Source: Methanobacterium_D oryzae
GTDB lineage: Archaea; Methanobacteriota; Methanobacteria; Methanobacteriales; Methanobacteriaceae
DNA: 64,000 nucleotides
Direction of reading: 5' to 3'
Assembly (NCBI RefSeq): GCF_050433505.1
Contig: NZ_JBNPXC010000001.1
Span: 1,240,001 to 1,304,000, forward strand
Shown: positions 1 to 9,594 of the stretch, in pieces
Numbering within the stretch: position 1 is the first letter of the stretch
How the letters are laid out: the number at the start of each line of letters is the position of its first letter
Notes under the pieces: generated by a model
Seen by the model: the letters and a program-made list of their open reading frames with translations, nothing else
What the model was told of the DNA's origin: nothing
Databases searched by the model: none
Made by a program: the position numbers and the translations under genes

Positions 1-371
1 TATTTTCTCAAGTCTTCAATTTGTTCTATATAATCATCGATTAAAGTTATTATTTCTTCATAGGGCATAAGCGACCGCTTTCGTTCATGTAACAATTTTT
101 TTCTTTTTTCTGTATGGCTAAGTTTCTTTCCTAACGTAAATAAGCCTAAAATCTTTGGTTTTTCTATTATTGACTCATCGAGATACATAGTTCTTATAGT
201 TCTCATATCAGTAGTTATTTCGCGCCTTAATTTTAAGACATCTTTTTCAAGGCGTTTTAATTTAACTAATGTAGCTCTAGCTTCAAAATCTGATGATATA
301 TCTATTTCATCATCTTCAATATACAGTTCTTGAAGCTTTCCGTAATATATCTCTGGATCTGAAAAAGTCAT
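1..371 (-). CDS. Coiled-coil hypothetical protein, 3' end outside window
   Basis: The reading frame opens with ATG at 371-369 and runs off the left edge without a stop, giving at least 123 residues. The product is highly charged, with Lys/Arg/Glu heptad-like stretches (around residues 35-60 and 85-120) typical of a coiled coil; no signal peptide or membrane segment is visible. A TATA-like element (TTTATATAATAT on the minus strand, about 407-419) lies roughly 40-50 bases upstream of the start, as expected for an archaeal promoter. I do not recognise the family. The codon usage and the absence of stops over the whole stretch support a real gene; the function is unknown. Confidence 0.6.
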   Translation of the reverse strand, partial: MTFSDPEIYYGKLQELYIEDDEIDISSDFEARATLVKLKRLEKDVLKLRREITTDMRTIRTMYLDESIIEKPKILGLFTLGKKLSHTEKRKKLLHERKRSLMPYEEIITLIDDYIEQIEDLRK

Positions 372-406
372 TTTATGCCCTTCCATACCTAAAGGTTTAA
401 AAACAT

Positions 407-419
407 ATTATATAAATGT
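407..419 (-). promoter_or_regulatory. TATA-box-like promoter element
   Basis: On the minus strand this reads as an archaeal TATA box (TTTATATAATAT). It is placed so that transcription would start shortly before the coiled-coil gene that begins at 371. This is an inference from composition and spacing only. Confidence 0.4.
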
Positions 420-641
420 GTTGATGTTATTTTTACTCTATAAATTTCAATTTTAAAACAAAATAAGTCATATTATTGATATAATTGTTAAAATACGGAT
501 TAATTTCTAATTCATTATTTAAAATTAGTATGTCCATTCATAATAATTGTAAATAATCGATAAATATATTAACTTATTTAATCATAAATAGTACATGGTA
601 TTATATTACGGATACTTTATGGAAGGAGGGGACATGTCCGT

Positions 642-2786
642 ATGTATCTAAATAAAAAAGTATTTAGTTTTCAAAATGCTCTAATTTTGGGTATTATGAT
701 AATAGGAGCATATGCTTTAAGCCTATTGTTCTTACAAAATAGATTGCCATATAGTGCTCTTATTAGCGATATAATATGTCCACTTTTAAATATAACTGCT
801 GTAATTCTTTTATTTTATGCAGCAAAGCGTTCAAAAGTATATGGGCGACGTATTTACATGGCGTGGATCTTCCTCGCTGTTGCTCAATTTTCATTTTTTA
901 TTGGTGATTTTTTATGGGGTTTTATTGAGCTTGTTTTAAATCAAGAACCTTCTGCATCCATAGCTGATGTTTTTTATCTGCTTTATTATCCATTATTTGC
1001 AATAGGCATTACAATTTTATCGGGCAGGACATTTACAAGAATTAAACAGTTTAAAATGTCCATTGACATGGGAATAGTTATTATATCTGTTGCTTTAATA
1101 TTTTTAACGCTATTAGTTATACCTATCTTTGAAACCATGGAAATTATTTCAATAGAAGTTATAGTATCAATACTCTATGTACTTTTGGATTTTCTATTAT
1201 TTATAGCATTAATTAACTTAATATTCAGGTTATTTAACAAATCAGGGCAAACTGCTTTATTATTACTTGCAATAGCACTTTTATTTCAAATTTTGGCTGA
1301 TTTTTTATATATTAACTTTACTATATTTGGGTTGTATGCTTCTGGTAGTTTTATAGACGTGGGATGGGTGATTGGATACGTTTTCACATCCCTTGCGGCT
1401 ATATCTCAAATAAAAAATAAAGAAATTGATTTTAATAAATATTTCCCTCATTTAATAGATTACTTTGCGACATTTAAATATAAATCATATATTCCTCCAA
1501 TTTTTGCTGCAATCTCTTATATCACTCTTATCTGGGCATATCGTAATTTAAGTGTAGAATATATACATCTACTGGAAGTAGGGGTAGGTGCTATTATATT
1601 TTTAGTTATTGTTCGTCAAATAACTGCTTTAGTAGAAAATAAAAGGCTTTTCTCAGAATCAAGAGATGAAATTTACAAACGTAAAAAGACAGAATTTGCA
1701 TTAAAGGAAAGTGAGAAAAAATACCGTCAAATAGTTGAAAATGCAGATGAAGGTATTTTATCTACGGATAATATGGGCAATATAATATTTATAAATCCTC
1801 AAGTAGAAAAAATGCTCGGATACGAAGAAAAAGAGCTTATTGGAAGGCATGTGTTTTCATTAATGGATCGAAATAGTGCAAACATTGCAGAAAATTGTCT
1901 TGGTAATGTTAAAAAAGGTAATAAAGGAGAACATGAACTTAAATTAATAAAAAAAGGTGGAGAAGAAATTTATGCATATTTCAAAGTATCTCCAATTATT
2001 GATAATAAAAGATATAATGGATGCTTAGCAATTATACTTGATATTACAGAACGAAAAAAAGCTGAAAAGGAAATAGAAAACTCATTAATTGAAAAAGAAA
2101 CCCTTTTAAGAGAAATTCATCACCGTGTTAAAAATAACATGCAAATAATATCAAGTTTACTTTCCCTTCAGTCAAGATATATAACTGATGAAGAAGCGAT
2201 GGAAATATTCCAGGAAGGACAAAACAGAGTTAGATCTATGGCATTAGTACATGAAAAACTCTATAAATCTGAAAATCTATCAAAAATTAACATTCAAGAT
2301 TACATAACTGATATGATCAGTTATTTGTCCCGTTCTTATCCTTTAAATTATAACTCAATCAAATTTAAAGTGAATGTACAGGATATTCCCCTTAATATCG
2401 ATACTGCAGTTCCTTTGGGCTTAATTATGACTGAGATTATAACAAATTCTTTAAAATACGCATTTCCAATTACATCTGGTCGTGGACCAGCAAATAATAA
2501 ATTTGCTGATTCGGCAGATAATTATGGTAATTCGGGAAATGGATCATCTAATCCACAAGAAGTAAATGGGGAAATAGAAATAAAACTTGAAAGAAAAAAT
2601 AAAAATTATATGATGATAATTGGGGATAACGGTGTTGGGCTTCCCAAAGGTTTTGATATTCAAAAAATTGATACATTAGGATTAAAACTTGTAAATATTT
2701 TAGTTGACCAATTAGATGGTAATCTGGAGCTTTTAAATAGCAATGGAACCACTTTTAAAATAGATTTCACGGAAATAAATAATTAA
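642..2786 (+). CDS. Membrane-bound sensor histidine kinase (multi-TM, PAS, HisKA_2)
   Basis: The 714-residue protein has about nine or ten hydrophobic segments in residues 10-325, a PAS domain at about 357-475, a HisKA_2-type phosphoacceptor region (LLREIHHRVKNN, His493/His494) and a HATPase domain with the DNGVGLP G1 box at Asp662. It is therefore a membrane sensor kinase that autophosphorylates on histidine; the long N-terminal membrane region probably carries the sensing function. A Gly/Asn/Ser-rich insertion at about 610-640 separates the N box from the G1 box, which is unusual. No response regulator is adjacent, so it is an orphan kinase in this window. GGAGGG at 625-630 precedes the ATG. 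The family is clear; the signal and the partner are unknown. Confidence 0.9.
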   Translation: MYLNKKVFSFQNALILGIMIIGAYALSLLFLQNRLPYSALISDIICPLLNITAVILLFYAAKRSKVYGRRIYMAWIFLAVAQFSFFIGDFLWGFIELVLNQEPSASIADVFYLLYYPLFAIGITILSGRTFTRIKQFKMSIDMGIVIISVALIFLTLLVIPIFETMEIISIEVIVSILYVLLDFLLFIALINLIFRLFNKSGQTALLLLAIALLFQILADFLYINFTIFGLYASGSFIDVGWVIGYVFTSLAAISQIKNKEIDFNKYFPHLIDYFATFKYKSYIPPIFAAISYITLIWAYRNLSVEYIHLLEVGVGAIIFLVIVRQITALVENKRLFSESRDEIYKRKKTEFALKESEKKYRQIVENADEGILSTDNMGNIIFINPQVEKMLGYEEKELIGRHVFSLMDRNSANIAENCLGNVKKGNKGEHELKLIKKGGEEIYAYFKVSPIIDNKRYNGCLAIILDITERKKAEKEIENSLIEKETLLREIHHRVKNNMQIISSLLSLQSRYITDEEAMEIFQEGQNRVRSMALVHEKLYKSENLSKINIQDYITDMISYLSRSYPLNYNSIKFKVNVQDIPLNIDTAVPLGLIMTEIITNSLKYAFPITSGRGPANNKFADSADNYGNSGNGSSNPQEVNGEIEIKLERKNKNYMMIIGDNGVGLPKGFDIQKIDTLGLKLVNILVDQLDGNLELLNSNGTTFKIDFTEINN

Positions 2787-3004
2787 AAAAACAATAAACT
2801 GCGGATTTTTATTATTATATCTTTGATTCATTGCACCAATAAAGTATTGCATTGAAAAACTTTATCAGTTAAATTTAACAATTTATCTATTCAGTTATAA
2901 TGGATGATTTTTTATATTATCATAAATATATTAAATAAAAGAATTTAACTTAATAATAGCTAATTTTAAATTAAGAATCATTTTAACTATATTTGGGTGA
3001 AATA

Positions 3005-4255
3005 ATGAGCAATGTAAAAGACATGTCACTTGCACCAGAAGGTAAGAAAAAAATAGAATGGGTACAAAGACACATGCCTGTTTTAGAACATATAAAGGCA
3101 GAATTTAAAGAAGAAAAACCATTTAAAGGAATTACAATAGGATCATGCTTACATCTTGAACCAAAAACTATAAATCTTGGACTAACACTTCTTGAAGGAG
3201 GGGCAGAAGTTGCAATGACTGGATGTAATCCTCTTTCAACTCAAGACGATGCAACTGCAGCAGGTGCATCAATGGGACTTAACATGTACGGATGGAGAGA
3301 AGAAACCACAGAAGAATACTATGAAACCATCCATAAAGTATTGGATCATGAACTTGACATTTTAATTGATGATGGTGCAGACATGATATTCCTCGTGCAT
3401 AAAGAAAGGCCAGAACTTATAGAAAATATAATAGGTGCATGTGAAGAGACAACAACAGGAATTCACAGACTAAAAGCAATGGCAGAAGATAAAGCACTAA
3501 AATTTCCAGTTATTGCAGTAAACGATGCATACACTAAATATCTATTTGATAATCGGTATGGGACAGGACAATCAACATTTGATTCAATAATGGGTTCAAC
3601 TAACATACTTATAGCCGGTAAAACAGTTGTTGTTTGCGGATATGGATGGTGCGGTCGTGGAATAGCAATGAGAGCGGATGGACTGGGTGCAAACGTAATA
3701 GTAACTGAAATTGACCCAATAAGAGCACTGGAAGCAAAAATGGATGGATACAGAGTAATGAAAGTTGAAGAAGCTGTTAAACACGCTGATCTACTTTTAA
3801 CTGTAACTGGAAACATAGATGTAGTTAAAGAAGAACATTTCAAAGCCATGAAGGATGGATGTATACTTGCAAATTCAGGCCACTTCAATGTTGAAATAAA
3901 CAAAGGGGACCTTCTTAAAATGTCTGTTGAGCATAAACTAATGAAACCAGACATAGAAAGTTTTAAAATGGCTGATGGAAGAACATTTTACTTACTTGCA
4001 GATGGACGACTTGTAAATTTAGCAGGAGAACGTGGTCAGGGACACCCAGCAGAAATAATGGATATGAGTTTTGCAGTACAGGCACAATCAGCTAAATTCC
4101 TCCTAGGAGCTAAACTTGAAAATAAAGTCTACAAAGCTCCAGATGAAATTGATGATATGGTGGCAAGACTTAAATTAAAAGCAATGGGCATTGAGATTGA
4201 CGAATTAACACCAAGACAAATTGAATACACTGAAAACTGGGAAGAAGGAACTTAA
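3005..4255 (+). CDS. ahcY: Adenosylhomocysteinase (S-adenosyl/inosylhomocysteine hydrolase)
   Basis: This enzyme hydrolyses S-adenosylhomocysteine, the by-product of SAM-dependent methylation, to homocysteine and a nucleoside, with bound NAD. The protein is 416 residues from the chosen start, the usual length for the family. It shows the Rossmann NAD-binding motif GYGWCGRG from Gly212, the conserved NDAYTKYLFDNRYGTGQS region upstream of it and a C-terminal GQGHPAEIMDMSF stretch. A TTG twelve bases upstream (2993) could also open the frame, but GGTGA at 2996-3000 fits the ATG at 3005 better. In some methanogens the enzyme is known to prefer S-inosylhomocysteine formed after deamination, which cannot be decided here. 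The next gene follows after 24 bases. Confidence 0.95.
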   Translation: MSNVKDMSLAPEGKKKIEWVQRHMPVLEHIKAEFKEEKPFKGITIGSCLHLEPKTINLGLTLLEGGAEVAMTGCNPLSTQDDATAAGASMGLNMYGWREETTEEYYETIHKVLDHELDILIDDGADMIFLVHKERPELIENIIGACEETTTGIHRLKAMAEDKALKFPVIAVNDAYTKYLFDNRYGTGQSTFDSIMGSTNILIAGKTVVVCGYGWCGRGIAMRADGLGANVIVTEIDPIRALEAKMDGYRVMKVEEAVKHADLLLTVTGNIDVVKEEHFKAMKDGCILANSGHFNVEINKGDLLKMSVEHKLMKPDIESFKMADGRTFYLLADGRLVNLAGERGQGHPAEIMDMSFAVQAQSAKFLLGAKLENKVYKAPDEIDDMVARLKLKAMGIEIDELTPRQIEYTENWEEGT

Positions 4256-4279
4256 ACTCCTTCAATATTTTGATCATAA

Positions 4280-4891
4280 ATGACTTATTTTAAAGAAATA
4301 AAAAAAGGCAAAGGACCAAAACGTCTTTTTATTGGTGGAGTGCATGGAAAAGAGGGGCTTACGACTATAGAAGCTCTTTCTCAAATTTCTGAGGGTGATA
4401 TTAAAAATGGTGTTCTTAATATTTATAATTTTGAAGAAAGCCCATATATCAGCACCCTTGATAGACATTACTATGCTTCAGATAGAGGTAAAGAAATAAT
4501 ATCAATAATTAGGGACTTAAAACCTGAAATGTATGTAGAGTTGCACTGTTATAACTCCAACAGTTTCTGTAAATTAACAGATTTAGACAGAAAAGAACTT
4601 ACTGGAGTCCCTCCACTTATACATCTTGAAAAAGGTGTTTTAATAGGTTCAATATCTCCATATATTCGAACATCTCTTTTTGATGAATGGGATGTATGTA
4701 TAACGCTTGAAATTCCATGTAAAGCATCTAAAGAAGCTATGGATGTTTATATTAAGATAATAGATGCAGTTGCAAGTTCAAAAGATAAACAGGAATTACT
4801 AGATAAATTGAGAAAAGATTATCCTGAACAGATTAAAACTGCAGCAAAATATGCAATTGAGCTTTACTGGGAGGGATATCCGCCATTATGA
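4280..4891 (+). CDS. DUF2119 family protein, possible M14-like metallohydrolase
   Basis: A 203-residue protein resembling the methanogen family DUF2119. Its layout recalls zinc carboxypeptidases and aspartoacylases: GGVHGKEG near residue 21-28 gives an HxxE pair (His24, Glu27), ELHCY near residue 85 gives a third possible metal ligand, and TLEIPC near residue 141 places an acidic residue where the M14 general base lies. The metallohydrolase reading is my inference from this spacing; the substrate is unknown. It sits 24 bases after ahcY on the same strand, so the two are probably cotranscribed. There is no signal peptide, so it should be cytoplasmic. Confidence 0.7.
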   Translation: MTYFKEIKKGKGPKRLFIGGVHGKEGLTTIEALSQISEGDIKNGVLNIYNFEESPYISTLDRHYYASDRGKEIISIIRDLKPEMYVELHCYNSNSFCKLTDLDRKELTGVPPLIHLEKGVLIGSISPYIRTSLFDEWDVCITLEIPCKASKEAMDVYIKIIDAVASSKDKQELLDKLRKDYPEQIKTAAKYAIELYWEGYPPL

Positions 4892-4977
4892 TATTATAAA
4901 TTAATTTATAATTAACAAAATTAAAATGAAATTCCTAAAAGTAAAAAAAGGATTTTTTAAAGGGACTTAATTCATTT

Positions 4978-5250
4978 TTATTTGTTAAGCACTATTTCAA
5001 TTGCTGAAACGTTACTGTTTGATCCTTCCCTATTTGATACTTCTTCCGTGCTGATATTTATTGTTCCAAGCTCCAAATCAGTTATAAACTTGTTTCTTAC
5101 AATTTCTGCTACATCAACAGCCCTGCTTATTGATCTACCTCTTGCTTTTAACATTACTTCTGATGTTCCGTTATTCATTTGGGTTACGACAGCTAACACA
5201 TAACTCATTACTGGCTTAGTTCCTATATATACAACATTTTCTTCTGACAT
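4978..5250 (-). CDS. albA: DNA/RNA-binding protein Alba
   Basis: Alba is a small abundant archaeal chromatin protein that binds double-stranded DNA and RNA as a dimer. This 90-residue copy has the IGTKPVMSYVLAVVTQ opening with the conserved lysine, the LKARGRSISRAVDVAEIVRNKF core and the AIEIVLNK C-terminal strand. Two consecutive ATGs occur (5253 and 5250). The second is chosen because GGAGG then lies eight bases upstream, exactly as in the other Alba gene of this window (15151-15426). The two copies are about 80% identical by eye, so they may form heterodimers. The family assignment is secure. Confidence 0.95.
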   Translation of the reverse strand: MSEENVVYIGTKPVMSYVLAVVTQMNNGTSEVMLKARGRSISRAVDVAEIVRNKFITDLELGTINISTEEVSNREGSNSNVSAIEIVLNK

Positions 5251-5581
5251 CATTTTTACCTCCCTGAAAACGATGATTATTATAATATTTAGATATATTA
5301 CCTTATACAACTATTGATTTTATCGTTTAGATATTGAAAATCTTAGATTTTATTTGATCAAATTAGTAGGATATTATTTCATGATACTAAAACATTCTAT
5401 GAGTATTTAATTTTTTTTAATTTGGAATTTAAAATCGTTATTTTAATTTTTATACACTTAGAATATTGCATTTTGATTTAATGGGGCTAGGGGGAGTATG
5501 GTTGTGTTGTAGGTTAATACAAATAGTTAATAACTTTTATAAATATATTAATAATTATTTATATTTTTAATGTGATTTAAA

Positions 5582-7558
5582 ATGAATTCAAATATTCAGA
5601 GCCAATATAAGTCTAAATTAGAAACATTTTCTGAAGTTTCAAGCATTTTCATAATTATAGTCAGTATTTTATTTCTTGTTGGATGGGCATTTGATATCAC
5701 TATTCTTAAAACTCCTGGTCTAAATTTTCCTACAGTTAAATCTAATACGGCTCTTTCATTTTTTCTTACAGGTATAATCATATGGCTTCTACAAGAGAAG
5801 AGAATTAACCAACGTAATATCATGATTGCACGTGTATTGACTTTAATTGTCCTTTTTATTGGATCTCTTACCCTTTTTGAATATATATCTGGTGTTAATT
5901 TAGGTATAGATCAAATACTATTTAGCGAGCCAAGTGGTGCTATACAAACTGTAGCGTCAAATAGAATGTCAATAGTAGCAGCATTAAGCTTTTTATTAAT
6001 AGGTATTTCTCTAATAACGCTTGATATGGGAAAAAATAGAAATTTTCAACTTTTTCAGTTTTTTATAATTCTAGTTGGTCTTATATCATTTCTTGTCGTT
6101 TTGGGATACTTGTATCAAACAACAATTTATCCTGTTAGGAATACAACAGCACCTTCTCCTTATGGATCTGTTATATTGATTTTAATTACGCTTACAATTC
6201 TTGCTTCTCGACCATGTAGGGGTTTTATGGAACTATTGACCAGTGAAAGAGTAAGCGCTGCTTTTGGAAGAAGAGTATTGCCAATCATTATTATTGTTCC
6301 TTTAATTTTAGGATGGATAAGGCTTTTAGGAGAGAACTTAGGATTATATGATGCTGCATTTGGGACTGCAATTGCCATATTCTTTACTATTCTCATTATG
6401 CTGATTTTAATCTGGTCAAGTATTTTATCTATTGATAAAATTGATTTAAAACGCATGATAGCAGAGAAGGATATTAAAAGGCAAGCTAAATTGCTTAATC
6501 TTACACGTGATGCTATTTTTGTCCGTAATTTGGATAATAAAATCACTTTTTGGAATAAAGGCTCTGAAGAAACTTATGGGTGGAGTGAAGGAGAAGTATT
6601 AGGAAAAGTTATCTATGAATTATTGCAGGCAGAATATCCAAAACAGTTAGATGAAATTCAAGCCGCTGTTTTAAATTATGGACAATGGAATGGAGAATTA
6701 AGGCATAAAAAACGTGATGGAACGCCTATAGTAGTATTAAGTAGATGGTCATTAGAAAAAGATGAAAAAGGTTACCCTATCGGATTTCTTGAAATTAACA
6801 CTGATATAACTGAACGTAAAGAATCTGAAGAGAAGCTTAAAGGGCTTGTTGAAGATTTAAAGCGTTCTAATTATGAATTACAACAATTTACATTTATAAC
6901 TTCGCATGATTTGCAGGAACCTCTTAGAAGTATTGCCAGTTTTTCACAATTACTGGAAATGCGTTATAAAAATAAGCTTGATGCTGATGCTGATGAGTAT
7001 ATTCAATTTGTTGTGGACGCAGCTGTGCGCATGAAGGAAATGATTCAGGGATTACTCGATTATTCCAATATTGGAACTCAAAAGGAGAAATGCGAACCCT
7101 TAAATGTTGAAGATATTTTAAAACAAGCTTTATATGGTTTAAATGAATTAATTGAAGAAAATAATGTGGAGATAACCTATAATTCTCTCCCCATAATAAC
7201 TGCTGATAAAGAACAAATGGTTCGATTATTTTATAATTTGATAGAAAATGCAATTAAGTTTAGAAAGAAAGATATACCTCCAAAGATCCATATCTCATAC
7301 TGGAAAGACGTTCAAAAAGACGAATATATTTTCAGTGTAGCAGATAATGGAATTGGATTAGAACCACAGTACAGCAATAAAATCTTCGAGATTTTCAAAC
7401 GTTTACACACAATTGATGAGTACAGAGGAACTGGTATTGGATTAGCAATATGTAAAAGAATTGTTGAACGGCATGGAGGGCATATCTGGGTTGAATCCTC
7501 ATTAGGTAATGGAACAACTTTTTATTTCACCATCCCCATCAATTTTTTAGAAAAATGA
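5582..7558 (+). CDS. Membrane-bound sensor histidine kinase (PAS, HisKA)
   Basis: The 658-residue protein has about eight hydrophobic segments in the first 290 residues, one PAS domain (about 300-415, ending in ITERKESEEK), a HisKA domain with the phosphoacceptor His442 in FITSHDLQEPLRSI, and a HATPase domain with Asn556 in the N box, Asp588 in DNGIGL and a final GTGIGLAICKRIVERHGG. All catalytic boxes look intact. This is the type common in methanogens, where PAS-containing kinases are often orphans, and no response regulator is next to it. It differs from the kinase at 642-2786, which uses a HisKA_2 domain. The signal is unknown. Confidence 0.9.
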   Translation: MNSNIQSQYKSKLETFSEVSSIFIIIVSILFLVGWAFDITILKTPGLNFPTVKSNTALSFFLTGIIIWLLQEKRINQRNIMIARVLTLIVLFIGSLTLFEYISGVNLGIDQILFSEPSGAIQTVASNRMSIVAALSFLLIGISLITLDMGKNRNFQLFQFFIILVGLISFLVVLGYLYQTTIYPVRNTTAPSPYGSVILILITLTILASRPCRGFMELLTSERVSAAFGRRVLPIIIIVPLILGWIRLLGENLGLYDAAFGTAIAIFFTILIMLILIWSSILSIDKIDLKRMIAEKDIKRQAKLLNLTRDAIFVRNLDNKITFWNKGSEETYGWSEGEVLGKVIYELLQAEYPKQLDEIQAAVLNYGQWNGELRHKKRDGTPIVVLSRWSLEKDEKGYPIGFLEINTDITERKESEEKLKGLVEDLKRSNYELQQFTFITSHDLQEPLRSIASFSQLLEMRYKNKLDADADEYIQFVVDAAVRMKEMIQGLLDYSNIGTQKEKCEPLNVEDILKQALYGLNELIEENNVEITYNSLPIITADKEQMVRLFYNLIENAIKFRKKDIPPKIHISYWKDVQKDEYIFSVADNGIGLEPQYSNKIFEIFKRLHTIDEYRGTGIGLAICKRIVERHGGHIWVESSLGNGTTFYFTIPINFLEK

Positions 7559-7592
7559 AAATTTTCAAATATCTTAAAATAAAATATTAAAT

Positions 7593-7841
7593 TTATGAAC
7601 TAATTTTTTGTATATTCATATTATATGTAGGAACTTTAGTCAAATAGCGTTTCATACGGGGTAATTTATGTAATGCAGGTCTTAATTCGGTTTGAATAAA
7701 GTTATCAAGTCCGTAAATTTTTTCTTTTCCTTCTTTTATCCATTGCAAAATTTCCATTATTTCTGCTGGTTCTAAATACTGCCAATAAGAGTTATCATAT
7801 CTAAGTTTAGCAATAATGTCCCACCAATTAACATTCTTCAC
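7593..7841 (-). CDS. Small hypothetical protein, paralogue A
   Basis: An 82-residue protein from a GTG start at 7841-7839, chosen because GAGGTGAT precedes it and because the paralogue at 9668-9925 begins with GTG at the equivalent place; upstream in-frame codons lack an SD. It shares NWWDIIAKLRYD, YLEPAEIMEI and the KIYGLDNF...LRPAL pattern with that paralogue. It is soluble and basic at the C-terminus, with no motif I recognise. The upstream region is also conserved between the two genes for some 150-200 bases, so gene and promoter were duplicated together. The function is unknown. Confidence 0.7.
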   Translation of the reverse strand: MKNVNWWDIIAKLRYDNSYWQYLEPAEIMEILQWIKEGKEKIYGLDNFIQTELRPALHKLPRMKRYLTKVPTYNMNIQKISS

Positions 7842-8078
7842 TATATCACCTCTGAAATAATAGATTAAAAAATAGTTACAATCAATATAATTCAAATGAT
7901 AAAGATATAAAAAATATAAAAATTCAGTGATCCAGACTACAATATAATATTGTCTAAAATCACTAATAAAGTTTTTTATGTTTCTATAATATTATATCGC
8001 TATATAATTATCATTATTACTCTTTAAAAAGTAAAAGAAACATTTAATTAAAAACAGGATTATGTAATATCCTAAAAA

Positions 8079-8786
8079 TTATGGATCACAATTTAAGCAG
8101 GGAACATATCCTAACTTTATAGCTTCCTGCCTTGAATTTAAACGAACTTTATTTTTCTCGTTCATTTTAGCTACTGAAGAGCAACTGGGTAAATGAAACT
8201 TCATTGAATTCCTATTTCCAATATAATAACCAGCACTCGCTTGATTGTTATTTGAACTTGTACTTTTACTTACTGTTAGAGAATTAGTAGTCCCAGCCCA
8301 TGAATAAGGATCAAATTCGGATGGGGGAATATACATCACTTCTGCATATCCTCTTTTTAAAAGTTCAGCATTTATATTAATATTATCTACATAAATTACA
8401 GCAAGGGTTCTACCATACTTATCATAATGCTTTGCATCATCAATATCCAGATAAACTGTTTTAGAAAGGCATAAATCTTTTACAAAATCTTTTGCTTCGC
8501 TATAACCTGCTTGACCTCTTTCTGGAGTATTTACACCTACAAAACGTATTCTTCCAATGCCTTCAACATCAATGGTATCTCCATCCACAACATAATTACA
8601 GTATCCACTTGCTTCATAATTAGCAGTATCAGATGTTTTCGAAGTGTTATTTAATCCATTTTGAGAAGTGGATCCATTATAACTTGAAATAGGACCATTA
8701 TCGTTTGAACAACCTGCAATCCCTATTATTGATATCATTAAAATTAAAACTAAAATTAATTTTTTCCATTTCAAGCTATTACTCAT
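8079..8786 (-). CDS. Secreted thermonuclease-like (SNase) lipoprotein
   Basis: The 235-residue protein begins with a lipoprotein signal peptide (hydrophobic run ending in GIAGC, lipid-anchored Cys26). It then has a staphylococcal-nuclease domain at about 60-170: VDGDTIDV and RFVGVNTPE supply metal- and phosphate-contacting positions, and YGRTLA carries the second active-site arginine. The usual Asp before TPE is Asn here (GVNTPE), a possible activity change. The C-terminal 50 residues (YYIGNRNSMKFHLPSC... to PCLNC) match the small Cys-containing module often appended to such nucleases. It is expected to sit outside the cell and degrade nucleic acid. It stands alone between two copies of a duplicated small gene. 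Confidence 0.9.
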   Translation of the reverse strand: MSNSLKWKKLILVLILMISIIGIAGCSNDNGPISSYNGSTSQNGLNNTSKTSDTANYEASGYCNYVVDGDTIDVEGIGRIRFVGVNTPERGQAGYSEAKDFVKDLCLSKTVYLDIDDAKHYDKYGRTLAVIYVDNININAELLKRGYAEVMYIPPSEFDPYSWAGTTNSLTVSKSTSSNNNQASAGYYIGNRNSMKFHLPSCSSVAKMNEKNKVRLNSRQEAIKLGYVPCLNCDP

Positions 8787-9182
8787 GATTAATGATATTT
8801 GAAAAAACCTAATTTATGTTTTTTGATATTTGAAAATAGAAAGGCTTAAATAAAATTTTAGGAAATTATGAGCTATTTTATTTGTTATAAATCTCTATTT
8901 TTAATTATTTTAAATGTATTTGCTATATTTGTCCTTTATTAGCTAAAGTAGGTTAAATAATGCTTTTTTTAATAAGTTAATGCAGTATATTATCCTTTTT
9001 TTTTGAATATCCTAATTGAAATTGTTTTAATTTTTTAATTATCTACACTTGGAAATGATTTGGGCATAATTTGGAGTGTATTATGGGGGTATTTTGGATA
9101 AAAAATGGATATAATCGGGAATAAGTATTTTTAACATGCTGTCAACCTCTATAATGCGAAAAGTAAATGGAGGTGAAAAAAC
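8787..9182. other. AT-rich intergenic region between divergent genes
   Basis: This 396-base gap separates the divergently read nuclease lipoprotein and Lys-rich secreted protein genes and should hold both promoters. At about 9042 it contains TACACTTGGAAAT, which resembles the TACACTTG boxes at 49.6-49.9 kb, followed about 27 bases later by TTTGGAGTGTA, an imperfect inverted copy. I see no additional gene. Confidence 0.5.
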
Positions 9183-9575
9183 ATGAAAAAATTAGCAATT
9201 CTCTGTGTTTTGGTAATGGCAATCAGTTTAGTACCTGCATTTGCAGAAGACACTAACAACACAACGACTGCCCAGAAAAACCTGAAACATCAATACAAGC
9301 ACAATAACACGCAGAAAAACTGCACTGATTGCGACAATGACGGTTTAAAGGTTAATACTAAACACCAGTACAAATACAAAAATGGAATAAAAAAGAGTAC
9401 TAATAGTGTTAAATCAGGGATTAAAGCCAAAAATCAGCCCAAATACAAGTATGGACTGAAAAATGCCAAAAAAACAGGCAAAAAATCAGTGGTTAAAAAA
9501 TACCAATACAAGAATACTAAAAAGAGTCAAAATAAAACTTCTTTAAAAAATTGTACTGGAACATGTAAGGCTTAA
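9183..9575 (+). CDS. Small secreted Lys/Asn-rich repeat protein
   Basis: The 130-residue product has a clear Sec signal peptide (MKKLAILCVL..., cleavage expected after AFA at residue 21). The mature part is low-complexity, rich in Lys, Asn, Gln and Tyr, and repeats short motifs of the form KHQYK, KYKNG, PKYKYG and KKYQYK. Four cysteines occur in two pairs (NCTDC near residue 48 and NCTGTC at the C-terminus). It is probably a cell-surface or extracellular polycationic protein; I do not recognise a family. A strong GGAGGTG site lies just upstream of the ATG and a strong hairpin terminator follows, suggesting a well-expressed monocistronic gene. Confidence 0.75.
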   Translation: MKKLAILCVLVMAISLVPAFAEDTNNTTTAQKNLKHQYKHNNTQKNCTDCDNDGLKVNTKHQYKYKNGIKKSTNSVKSGIKAKNQPKYKYGLKNAKKTGKKSVVKKYQYKNTKKSQNKTSLKNCTGTCKA

Positions 9576-9594
9576 TTTGTAAAATAAGAATTAG

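Noticed and set aside
3463..3954. 163-codon ORF on the minus strand inside ahcY
   Set aside because: It lies wholly within the well-supported adenosylhomocysteinase gene; composition is Ser/Ile-rich, as expected for an antisense shadow.
5479..5517. G-rich tract GGGGCTAGGGGGAGTATGG before the second kinase
   Set aside because: It looks like an SD with a start, but the ORF has only four codons; no structure or repeat supports a function.
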